Of a DNA stretch of 64,000 nt, positions 34,137 through 42,814 are shown piece after piece. Under the pieces are notes generated by a model. That model was not told where the DNA came from. It ran no database searches and saw nothing but the letters and a program-made list of their open reading frames with translations. The stretch's first letter is position 1. Each line of letters starts with the position of its first letter. Source of the stretch: Pedobacter sp. ok626 (GTDB taxonomy: Bacteria; Bacteroidota; Bacteroidia; Sphingobacteriales; Sphingobacteriaceae); contig NZ_FNEX01000013.1 in NCBI RefSeq assembly GCF_900100435.1, positions 124,001-188,000 of the forward strand. The letters are read 5' to 3'. Both the position numbers and the translations under genes were made by a program.

Positions 34137-35774
34137 ATGAAATTATATAAAAATATTATGATCTCTGCGACAGCCGGAATGCTGTTGTTAAGCTCCTGTA
34201 AAGATGATGCTTTTTTAAAGGAAAACTTAAGGGACCGTTTAAGTACTGAGACTGCCTACACCAATAAAGCACAGTTTGATGCTTTAAGTGCCAATATGTA
34301 CCGTACAATACAATTGTTTTACAATACTGCGGATCTTAATCACGAAGCCTTTATACTTGGGCAGGGAACAGACGTATGTTTTGATCCTAGGGATGATGCA
34401 GCGAAATATAACAATTGGGGCCTGGTTAATTCTAGGGAGCCTTTTTCGGAAGACTGGTTTAACTTACAGTATTCAATTATTAAAGATGCGAACACTTTAA
34501 TAGAAAATGCTTTGAAGCCCGATGTACTATGGGTAAATGAGACGCAAAAGAATGAAACACTTGCTGAGGGATATTTTTTCAGAGGCTTTGCTTACCGAAA
34601 TCTGGCCAATATGTATGGCGGGGTTCCTATTGTGGATAAGCCAGTAAAGGAAGCGAAGATCGATTTTGTAAGAAATACCAGAGAAGAGGTGTGGATCTTT
34701 GCAAAAAGAGATCTGGAATTTGCCCGAACAAATTTGCCTTTAACAACAACCAGTCCTGGTCGTGTGGTTCGCGCTGCTGCCGATCATGTTTTAGCTGAAG
34801 TAAATATCTGTCTTAAAGATTATGATGGTGCGATCGCAGCGGCGACAAGAGTAATTGATGGGACTGATGGTGCTTATTCACTTGTAAATGCGCGTTTTGG
34901 AGCGCGTAGCACCGAGGCAGATAAAAATTATTATTATGATTTGTTTGTAATGGGAAATCAGAACAGGCAAACGGGGAATAACGAAGGCATATTTGTAGCC
35001 CAGTTTGAACAGAGCTCAACAGGTGCCGTGGTTATTGGGGGTACCCAGTTTGCCGGCCGACCATTAATTGAACGGATGATGTGGTGCAACTATTGGGGGC
35101 TCATAAAAGCAGGGTACACAAATGTAGCGCAAGATAGTACGGGTAGAGGAGTCGCTTATTGTAGGCCAACCAATTACACAAATTATACGATCTGGAGAAA
35201 TTCTGGAACAGACATCCGTAATAACGAAACCAACATCAAACGTAAATATTATTTTGCCGCAAATGTTGGTACTTTTAGAAAGGGGGATGTGATCCCAAAA
35301 TCTTTTCTTACCACACGTGATGACACGATGTTGTATGTTTATCCAAACTGGGCCAAATTTGGTACAGATAAACATATTGCCCAAAAACCTGACAATGGTT
35401 ATGTGAGAGATTTCTATGTCATCCGTCTTCCTGAAACTTATTTTTTAAGGGCGGAAGCTTATTTGGGTAAATCAAGGGCCGATTTAGCCGCTGATGATCT
35501 CAATGTAGTAAGAAGACGTGCTCAGGCACCTTTAGTCGCAGCAGCAAATGTGGATATCGATTATATTTTGGATGAGCGTGCAAGAGAGCTATATGGCGAA
35601 GAGTTTAGGATGATGACACTTACGCGACTTGGTAAACTTTATGAACGAACCAAGAAATATGGCTATGAACGATCACAGGAATCCGTACAGTCTTTTAACA
35701 ATCTGCTGCCTATTCCTCAAAATGCAATAGATAGAAATGTAGGCGCACAGATGCCTAATAATACCGGTTATTAA
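34137..35774 (+). CDS. SusD/RagB-family surface glycan-binding lipoprotein
   Basis: SusD proteins cap the SusC transporter on the cell surface and bind the glycan. The 545-residue protein has a lipoprotein signal with lipobox LLSSC (Cys21), the N-terminal helical TPR-like SusD region with YFFRGFAYRNLANMYGGVP, and the C-terminal RagB/SusD part with YVIRLPETYFLRAEAY and LDERARELYGEEFR. The length is usual. It is the last gene before a terminator-like hairpin at 35800. Confidence 0.95.
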   Translation: MKLYKNIMISATAGMLLLSSCKDDAFLKENLRDRLSTETAYTNKAQFDALSANMYRTIQLFYNTADLNHEAFILGQGTDVCFDPRDDAAKYNNWGLVNSREPFSEDWFNLQYSIIKDANTLIENALKPDVLWVNETQKNETLAEGYFFRGFAYRNLANMYGGVPIVDKPVKEAKIDFVRNTREEVWIFAKRDLEFARTNLPLTTTSPGRVVRAAADHVLAEVNICLKDYDGAIAAATRVIDGTDGAYSLVNARFGARSTEADKNYYYDLFVMGNQNRQTGNNEGIFVAQFEQSSTGAVVIGGTQFAGRPLIERMMWCNYWGLIKAGYTNVAQDSTGRGVAYCRPTNYTNYTIWRNSGTDIRNNETNIKRKYYFAANVGTFRKGDVIPKSFLTTRDDTMLYVYPNWAKFGTDKHIAQKPDNGYVRDFYVIRLPETYFLRAEAYLGKSRADLAADDLNVVRRRAQAPLVAAANVDIDYILDERARELYGEEFRMMTLTRLGKLYERTKKYGYERSQESVQSFNNLLPIPQNAIDRNVGAQMPNNTGY

Positions 35775-35799
35775 CTTCTTTTAAATACGCACAAATCCG

Positions 35800-35838
35800 A
35801 ACTGTGCAGGGATTTCCCTGCGCAGTTTATTCTTTTTT
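35800..35838 (+). terminator. Intrinsic terminator or attenuator between the two glycan loci
   Basis: AACTGTGCAGGGA pairs with TCCCTGCGCAGTT (one G-T wobble) around a tiny loop and is followed by TTATTCTTTTTT. It follows the first susD and precedes the GH3 gene by about 30 bases, so it probably ends most transcripts of the LacI-controlled unit. Confidence 0.75.
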
Positions 35839-35865
35839 CGCAATCGAAGCAACACATCAAAGCTT

Positions 35866-38082
35866 ATGAGGTTAATTAAAATTGTATTCTTCTTTTTTAC
35901 AGTTCTGCAGATTTTAAATGTTCAGGCTCAGGAAAAAAGCGGTTATATTCCGTTAACGCAACAGGAAAGACAAAAAGTAGAAACACTACTGAGCAAAATG
36001 ACTTTAGAAGAAAAAGCGCATCAGCTCGCGTCGTTTTATCCAAATGCAAATAAGAGATTAAATATTCCTCATATGCAAGCGGGCGAATGCCTGCATGGCG
36101 TAGTTGCGGCCGGAACGACTTCCTTTCCACAAGCGATATCGATAGCCAGTTCATGGGATCCTTCGCTGGTAGAAAGAGTTTCTACAGTGATTGCAAAAGA
36201 AGCAAGGGCCTTAGGTATTCATCATTGTTATACCCCAATGCTTGGTGTTTTGCGTGATGCACGCTGGGGTCGTTTTGAAGAAGGTTATGCTGAAGATGCT
36301 TATTTGGTTAGTAAAATTGGCGTGGCTTTTATCAATGGTCTGCAAGGTCGTGGCAAAGAACGATTCGGTAAAGATCGTGTGGTGGCAACAGCAAAACATT
36401 TTGTAGCCGACAGCGAACCATTGCTGGGGGCCAATGGTGCTGCGGTCGAAATTTCTCTCCGCAGTTTACATGAAATCCATCTCCCACCTTTCCGAGCTGC
36501 TGTAGAAGAAGCGCAGATAGGCTCGGTAATGCCTGCACATCATACTTTAAACGGGGTGCCTTGCCACATCAATACTTATACTTTAAACGATGTATTTAGA
36601 AAAGAATATGGCTTTGATGGGCTAGGCGTTTCTGATAACAATGATCTAAGATGGGTGCAGGACCGTTTGTTCGCTACTGAAACTCGGGAAGAAACCATCA
36701 GAAAAGCCCTCGAAGCAGGCGTGCACACCGAACTGGCTTTTAAACAGACCTGGGCCGATAAAAGAATGTACGGCCCACCACTGGTTGCAGCCGTTAAAAA
36801 TGGAAAAGTACCTGTGAAACTGCTGGGCGATGCAGTTAGAAAAGTGCTGGAATTTAAGATTGCCCTGCATCTTGATGAAGAAGAGAACCCCTTGGGTAAA
36901 GAAATGACCGAATTGCAAAAAGGTACAAAAGACGCTGATGTAAATGCAGATGTGTTTTTTTCGCAGATTGATGGTTCGTTATCTAGCCCAAGGTCAAACT
37001 ATAAAACTGTATTAAACAATCCCGCACATGATGCGCTGGCTCTTGAAGCCGCTCGTAAAAGTCTTATTCTGCTAAAAAACAATAACCTTTTACCCTTTAA
37101 AAAAGGTCAGTTCAAAAAGATAGCAGTAATAGGTCCTAATGCCGATACCATCCGACTAGGAACTTATTCAACCCAGCAGCCCAAACATTTCATCACTGTA
37201 AAACAAGGGATTGAAAGGGCAGTAGGCAAAAATACACAGGTATTGTACGCAAAAGGTACCGATATACAGCATCCTAAAGACGCCCAGGTCGCAGAAGCGG
37301 TTGCTATTGCCAAAGAGGCTGATGTATGCATTCTGGTATTGGGAGATGACGATAAAACCGTCATGGAAAATGTAGATCGGGATGATATCTCTTTACCGGG
37401 CGACCAGGATAAGTTGATGCAAGCCATTATGGCTACTGGTAAACCGGTCGTACTGGTTTTATTACACGGTCGCCCTGCTGCCATTCAGTGGGCTAAAGAT
37501 CATGTTCCGGTTATATTAGACGGTTGGTTTCTTGGTCAGGAAACAGGTACTGTCATCGCAGAAGCTATCTTTGGCGACATCAATCCATCTGGAAAATTAA
37601 CAGTTACTATTCCTCGTAATGTTGGACAGGTTCCTGCGTTTTACAATACTTTAATTCCAGGTAGACCAAGAATGATGTGGGGGACTGTTGAAGGTGCTAC
37701 TTATCCATTTGGCTATGGATTAAGCTATACGCAATTTAAGTATGGGGAAGTAAAACTCTCTAAGGCCAGTATGAAAGCCAATGAAACCGTTTTTGCCGAG
37801 GTTGAAATAACCAATACCGGTAAAATGGCGGGCGACGAAATTGTCCAGCTTTATCTTCGAGATGACATTTCTTCATTAGCAAGGCCAATTAAAGAATTAA
37901 AAGGATTTAAACGAATTAGTCTACGTCCCGGCGAAACCCAAAAAGTTTCTCTACCGATTACCTCGCGTTCGCTCGAATTCTGGAAAGATGGAAAATGGAT
38001 TGCCGAAGCCGGCAGCTTCACGGTAATGATGGGGCCAAATTCTGAGGAACTCAAAACAATTAAGTTGCAGCTAGTTCACTAA
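35866..38082 (+). CDS. Glycoside hydrolase family 3 beta-glycosidase
   Basis: This 738-residue exported enzyme (signal peptide residues 1-22, VQAQEK) has the three-part GH3 layout: N-terminal TIM barrel (about 35-350), alpha/beta sandwich (about 390-600) and a C-terminal fibronectin-III-like domain (about 630-735). The nucleophile is probably Asp257 in GVSDNND; KHF (Lys177-His178) and RWGRFEEGYAED are the usual substrate-binding elements. GH3 enzymes remove beta-linked glucose, xylose, N-acetylglucosamine or alpha-arabinose from chain ends. It is followed at 22 bases by the DUF2264 gene and begins the second locus. Confidence 0.93.
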   Translation: MRLIKIVFFFFTVLQILNVQAQEKSGYIPLTQQERQKVETLLSKMTLEEKAHQLASFYPNANKRLNIPHMQAGECLHGVVAAGTTSFPQAISIASSWDPSLVERVSTVIAKEARALGIHHCYTPMLGVLRDARWGRFEEGYAEDAYLVSKIGVAFINGLQGRGKERFGKDRVVATAKHFVADSEPLLGANGAAVEISLRSLHEIHLPPFRAAVEEAQIGSVMPAHHTLNGVPCHINTYTLNDVFRKEYGFDGLGVSDNNDLRWVQDRLFATETREETIRKALEAGVHTELAFKQTWADKRMYGPPLVAAVKNGKVPVKLLGDAVRKVLEFKIALHLDEEENPLGKEMTELQKGTKDADVNADVFFSQIDGSLSSPRSNYKTVLNNPAHDALALEAARKSLILLKNNNLLPFKKGQFKKIAVIGPNADTIRLGTYSTQQPKHFITVKQGIERAVGKNTQVLYAKGTDIQHPKDAQVAEAVAIAKEADVCILVLGDDDKTVMENVDRDDISLPGDQDKLMQAIMATGKPVVLVLLHGRPAAIQWAKDHVPVILDGWFLGQETGTVIAEAIFGDINPSGKLTVTIPRNVGQVPAFYNTLIPGRPRMMWGTVEGATYPFGYGLSYTQFKYGEVKLSKASMKANETVFAEVEITNTGKMAGDEIVQLYLRDDISSLARPIKELKGFKRISLRPGETQKVSLPITSRSLEFWKDGKWIAEAGSFTVMMGPNSEELKTIKLQLVH

Positions 38083-38104
38083 ATGACAATTTAAAGCTTG
38101 AAAT

Positions 38105-39367
38105 ATGTATAGACGGCACTTTTTATCTTTAATACCTTCTACAGCACTAATGGGGTTGGGTTTAAATGCTACCGCTGTCGAAGTCGGTGTTCAGAAACCA
38201 TTCAATGGAACCGAAAATCCGGAAGACAGAAAATATTGGGTAAATGTCATGACCCGAATAGCAGCGCCGGTTCTGAACAATTTAAGTAAAGGAACACTTA
38301 AAAAGAATATGCCGGTTGAGGTAAACCCAGCCAGTACTTACGATCGTACAACTGTAACTTACCTGGAAGCCTTTGGCCGATTAATGGCCGGTATGGCTCC
38401 ATGGCTCGAGCTTGGAGTAGATGGAACGGAAGAAGGAAAGTTAAGAGGAAAGTACATTTTACTGGCTCGTGAAAGTTTAGCCAATGCAGTCGATCCGATG
38501 TCCCCAGATTTTATGCAGTTTACCTCTCAGAAGTATGAACAGGCATTAGTAGATGCTTCTTTCCTCGCGCAAGCGTTGATAAGGGCGCCTAAAGAACTTT
38601 GGGAACCCTTATCAGCTAAAACGAAAAGTGATGTCATCAAGGCGCTTAAGTCGACCCGCAACATCAAGCCTACTTACAACAACTGGCTTCTTTTTACCGC
38701 CATGATAGAAAGCTTTCTGATGCGTATAGATGAAGATGCTGATGTGGTAAGGATAGATTATGCGATTAAAAAACTAGAAGAGTGGTATAAGGGAGACGGG
38801 ATATATGGAGATGGACCGAAGTTTCATTTCGATTACTATAATAGCTATGTCATACATCCTATGCTCATGGATATTGTAAAAACTGTGGTTGATAAAGGGC
38901 TGGAAAAATCAGAGGTGTACGATACCATTTTAAAAAGAGCCATAAGGTATGCTGATATTCAGGAAAGATCTATATCACCTGAGGGTACGTTTCCACCGGT
39001 GGGTAGATCATTAGTATACCGTTTCGGTGCATTACAGGGCCTTGCCCAAATTGCTTTAATCAATAAGTTGCCTCCATTCATCAGCCCGGCACAAGTTAGA
39101 GGAGCAATGTCACTAGTCATTAAACGCATGATAGAAGCCCCGGGCACTTTTGATAAAAATGGCTGGCTAACCATAGGTTTCTGTGGGCATCAGATAGATC
39201 TTGGAGAGTATTATATGTCAACCGGAAGTTTATATCTGTGTACAGTTGGTCTGCTTCCCCTGGGACTACCTCCAAAAGATGTATTCTGGACTGCAGCACA
39301 AGAACCCTGGACGGCAAAAAAAATCTGGGGGGGAGTAAATATGCCCGCCGACCATTCTATTCCCTAA
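38105..39367 (+). CDS. DUF2264 domain protein, putative alpha/alpha-barrel glycosidase
   Basis: This 420-residue protein is a DUF2264 member with family-like stretches such as YLEAFGRLMAGMAPWLEL, YNNWLLFTAMIE, YGDGPKFHFDYYNSYVIHPM, RYADIQERSISPEGTFPPVGR and the C-terminal GFCGHQIDLGEYYMSTGSLY. The helical pattern fits an alpha/alpha barrel like those of unsaturated glucuronyl hydrolases, so a glycosidase on uronic-acid or rhamnose-rich oligosaccharides is plausible but unproven. The N-terminus MYRRHFLSLIPSTALMGLG has twin arginines before a hydrophobic core, suggesting Tat export. It is co-transcribed with the GH3 gene. Confidence 0.85.
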   Translation: MYRRHFLSLIPSTALMGLGLNATAVEVGVQKPFNGTENPEDRKYWVNVMTRIAAPVLNNLSKGTLKKNMPVEVNPASTYDRTTVTYLEAFGRLMAGMAPWLELGVDGTEEGKLRGKYILLARESLANAVDPMSPDFMQFTSQKYEQALVDASFLAQALIRAPKELWEPLSAKTKSDVIKALKSTRNIKPTYNNWLLFTAMIESFLMRIDEDADVVRIDYAIKKLEEWYKGDGIYGDGPKFHFDYYNSYVIHPMLMDIVKTVVDKGLEKSEVYDTILKRAIRYADIQERSISPEGTFPPVGRSLVYRFGALQGLAQIALINKLPPFISPAQVRGAMSLVIKRMIEAPGTFDKNGWLTIGFCGHQIDLGEYYMSTGSLYLCTVGLLPLGLPPKDVFWTAAQEPWTAKKIWGGVNMPADHSIP

Positions 39368-39590
39368 AACAATTAAATAAAGACATACGCTTGAACAAGA
39401 TGTTAACCCCTTAAAATAAACCAGCTAAACTGCAGAAAGGATATGCCTATGATTTAAACCGGATACTATTTTAACTTTTCAATCCGCCAGCGCAAATGAG
39501 AAGTAAACCAACCTAATTCAGAACGAAAGTAGAAAGAACCAAACAAACCTCTGTTTTCGTGAATCATAACAATTAACCAAGTTATACCAC

Positions 39591-42500
39591 ATGAAAAAAA
39601 TATCCATTTTTCTTGCATGTATACTAATGTGCAGCACCATTTCGGTACTGGCAGTCCATACAAAAATGGAGCGTGTTTTTAACCACAACACCACAATTGA
39701 TACATACAGACAAACCCAGCAGCGTGTAGTTACAGGAACAATATATGATGAAAGCGGACTTAGCCTTCCCGGAGCTACTGTCAAAGTAAAAGGAAGCGAG
39801 CGTGGCGCTGTCACCAATATAGACGGAAAATATACCATTCAAATTAACAGTGACACAGAAATGCTGATTTTTTCCTATATCGGCTATATCAGTCAGCAAA
39901 TCACCATCGGTGATAAAAAAATATTGGACGTAAAACTATTACCTAATCCTAAAAATGCACTGGACGAAGTTTCCGTAGTGGCTTTTGGGGTCCAGAAAAA
40001 GGAAAGCGTGATCGGTTCCATCACCACAGTAAAGCCAGGAGATCTTAAAGTCCCCTCCAGCAACCTTACTACGGCACTTGCCGGACGGGTGGCTGGTGTG
40101 ATTGCCTACCAGCGCAGTGGAGAGCCGGGGGCCGACAATGCCGACTTCTTCGTACGCGGGATCACCACCTTTGGTACCAATACCAAACCATTGATCCTGA
40201 TTGATGGTATTGAACTGACCACGACGGACCTGGCACGATTGCAAACGGATGATATTGCAACTTTCTCTATTATGAAAGATGCCACCGCAACGGCACTTTA
40301 CGGTGCCCGTGGTGCCAATGGTGTTATCCTTGTCACCACCAAGCAGGGGGTAGCAGGTAAGGCAAAAGTTTCGTTAAGAGTAGAGAACTCTGCCAGCGCA
40401 GCAACCAGCAATGTTGAACTGGCCGACCCCGTAACCTATATGAAATTGGCCAACGAAGCAACGGCCACTAGAAGCGCGATCACACCGATCCCTTATCTGG
40501 AAGATAAAATAGAAAATACGGCAAATGGAGTCAACCCACTGATTTTTCCTGCCAATGACTGGAGGGAAATGATGTTTAAAGATTATGCGACTACACAGCG
40601 CTATAATTTAAATGTAAGCGGAGGCGGTACCGTAGCACGATATTATGTTGCAGGATCTTTTAGTAAAGACAATGGCCTGCTTAAAGTAGATAATAAAAAC
40701 AATTTCAATAACAATATTGACTTCAAAACATATTCCCTACGATCCAATGTTAATATTGACCTCACCAAATCGACAGAGTTAATCGTTCGGCTGAGTGGAA
40801 ATTTCGACGATTATAATGGCCCGATTGATGGCGCTACATCAATGTACAGAAAGGTGATGCGCTCAAACCCGGTACTTTTCCCCGCCTACTATCCACTGGA
40901 TGAAGATCATAAATTTGTCAGGCACATCATGTTTGGAAACTCGGGATTGACCAATGCTTTTGTAAATCCCTACGCAGATATGGTGAGGGGCTATCGCGAT
41001 GAAAGCCGATCTCAGATGCTGGCGCAATTTGAACTCAAACAAGGCTTGTCGTCTATTGTTGAAGGACTTTCCGCGCGGGCGATGGTTAACTTAACCAGGA
41101 CCTCCAATTTTAGTTATTCCAGGGCTTATAATCCATTCTACTACCAACTTGCCGGCTATGATCTGTTGACCAATCAATATTCCATCTCCCAGGCAAATAC
41201 CACAGGTACAGAATACCTGGGCTTTACAGAAGGCCCCAAAACTTTAAACTCTACGTTTTACTTTGAATCCACCGTAAATTACAACAGGACTTTTGCTTCC
41301 AAACATGAAGTTGGTGGTTTATTGGTCATGATTGCCAGGGAAAGTCTTGGTGGTGCCAATGCGCAGAATATATTCCAATCCCTGCCGTCCAGAAATTTAG
41401 GTATTTCAGGCCGGACAACCTATGCCTATGACAGAAGATATTTTGCAGAATTTAACTTCGGATATAATGGGTCTGAAAGATTTGCAGAGCACAATAGATT
41501 TGGATTTTTCCCTTCGGCAGGCTTAGCCTGGAGTGCTTCCAATGAGAAATTCTTTGAACCCTTAAAAAAGGTGGTGACTAACCTGAGGTTCCGTTATACA
41601 TACGGCCTCGTAGGTAATGATCAGATCGGTGATGTCGATGACCGTTTCTTTTACTTGTCCAACACAGATTTAAACAATGTTGGCCGTAGGGGAGTTTTTG
41701 GAAGGGATCTCAACGAAATCAAGAATGGGGTGGTCGTACTGAGGTATGCCAATCCAAATATTACCTGGGAACGCGCAACCAAACAAAACGTAGCGATGGA
41801 ATTGAGCCTGTTTGGAAAAGCCAATGTCGTTGCAGAATATTTTACAGAAAAACGGGATAATATCCTCATGTCCAGGGCTTCCATTCCCAATACCATGGGT
41901 CTTTCGTCTGTTTCCCGATCTAATTTAGGTAAAGCAAATGGTAGAGGTGTAGATATCTCATTAGACATGCAACACGCCTGGTCCAAAGATTTATGGCTCT
42001 CTGTACGTGGAAACTTTACCTATGCAACCAGTAAATACGAGGTGTACGAAGAACCTCAATATGCTGAACCATGGAAATACAGGGTAGGAAACTCTCTGCA
42101 GCAGAATTTCGGATATATAGCAGAACGCCTGTTTATAGACGATCAGGAAGCAGCGAATTCACCCCGACAAGAGTTTGGTGGCGTATATGGAGGTGGCGAT
42201 ATCAAATATACAGATGTAAACCGGGATGGGAAAGTGAACGAAGCTGATATGGTACCTATTGGAAATCCTACAGTTCCGGAGGTGGTCTATGGATTTGGAT
42301 TTTCGTTAAGTTATAAAAAGTTCGACTTTTCTGCCTTTGCACAAGGCTCAGCTAACCAGTCATTTTGGATTGATCCAGCCGCAACCGCACCGTTTGTCCC
42401 TTACTATTACAGTACCGCAGAACAGAACTCCGGAATTCAGTATACCAATCAATTGTTACAGGCCTATGCCGACAGTTATTGGTCTGAAGAGAATAGGAAC

Positions 42501-42794
42501 GTTTATGCCACATTACCCAGACTCAGCAATACACCAAATGCGAATAACAGTCAGGTGAGTACCTGGTATATGCGTAATGCTGCATTTTTAAGGCTAAAAC
42601 AAGTTGAAGTAGGGTATACTTTTCCTAAAGGCATAGTGGATCGAATCAAAGCTGCTAACTTCCGGGTGTACGCCAGCGCAACCAATTTGTTGATGTTCAG
42701 TAATTTCAAAATATGGGATGCTGAAATGGCAGGAAACGGTTTGGGTTATCCCTTGCAGAAGGTTTTCAACCTAGGCCTCAATTTAACCTTTTAA
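39591..42794 (+). CDS. SusC/RagA-family TonB-dependent transporter (second locus)
   Basis: This 1067-residue outer-membrane transporter has a signal peptide (about 1-21), a longer spacer before the carboxypeptidase-regulatory-like domain (about 48-125, VVTGTIYDESGLSLPGATV), the plug with VSVVAFGVQKKESVIGSI and the SusC signature IMKDATATALYGARGANGVI, and a barrel ending NLGLNLTF. It resembles the first SusC only at family level, so it should take a different glycan. A 223-base gap after the DUF2264 gene suggests its own promoter, although I could not identify a convincing one there. Confidence 0.96.
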   Translation: MKKISIFLACILMCSTISVLAVHTKMERVFNHNTTIDTYRQTQQRVVTGTIYDESGLSLPGATVKVKGSERGAVTNIDGKYTIQINSDTEMLIFSYIGYISQQITIGDKKILDVKLLPNPKNALDEVSVVAFGVQKKESVIGSITTVKPGDLKVPSSNLTTALAGRVAGVIAYQRSGEPGADNADFFVRGITTFGTNTKPLILIDGIELTTTDLARLQTDDIATFSIMKDATATALYGARGANGVILVTTKQGVAGKAKVSLRVENSASAATSNVELADPVTYMKLANEATATRSAITPIPYLEDKIENTANGVNPLIFPANDWREMMFKDYATTQRYNLNVSGGGTVARYYVAGSFSKDNGLLKVDNKNNFNNNIDFKTYSLRSNVNIDLTKSTELIVRLSGNFDDYNGPIDGATSMYRKVMRSNPVLFPAYYPLDEDHKFVRHIMFGNSGLTNAFVNPYADMVRGYRDESRSQMLAQFELKQGLSSIVEGLSARAMVNLTRTSNFSYSRAYNPFYYQLAGYDLLTNQYSISQANTTGTEYLGFTEGPKTLNSTFYFESTVNYNRTFASKHEVGGLLVMIARESLGGANAQNIFQSLPSRNLGISGRTTYAYDRRYFAEFNFGYNGSERFAEHNRFGFFPSAGLAWSASNEKFFEPLKKVVTNLRFRYTYGLVGNDQIGDVDDRFFYLSNTDLNNVGRRGVFGRDLNEIKNGVVVLRYANPNITWERATKQNVAMELSLFGKANVVAEYFTEKRDNILMSRASIPNTMGLSSVSRSNLGKANGRGVDISLDMQHAWSKDLWLSVRGNFTYATSKYEVYEEPQYAEPWKYRVGNSLQQNFGYIAERLFIDDQEAANSPRQEFGGVYGGGDIKYTDVNRDGKVNEADMVPIGNPTVPEVVYGFGFSLSYKKFDFSAFAQGSANQSFWIDPAATAPFVPYYYSTAEQNSGIQYTNQLLQAYADSYWSEENRNVYATLPRLSNTPNANNSQVSTWYMRNAAFLRLKQVEVGYTFPKGIVDRIKAANFRVYASATNLLMFSNFKIWDAEMAGNGLGYPLQKVFNLGLNLTF

Positions 42795-42814
42795 TAGCTA
42801 ATCATATGTATGAC

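Noticed and set aside
36646..36918. Antisense open frames within the GH3 gene and similar frames in susC, susD and GH106 genes
   Set aside because: All are shadows of well-supported genes with no own motifs or start signals.
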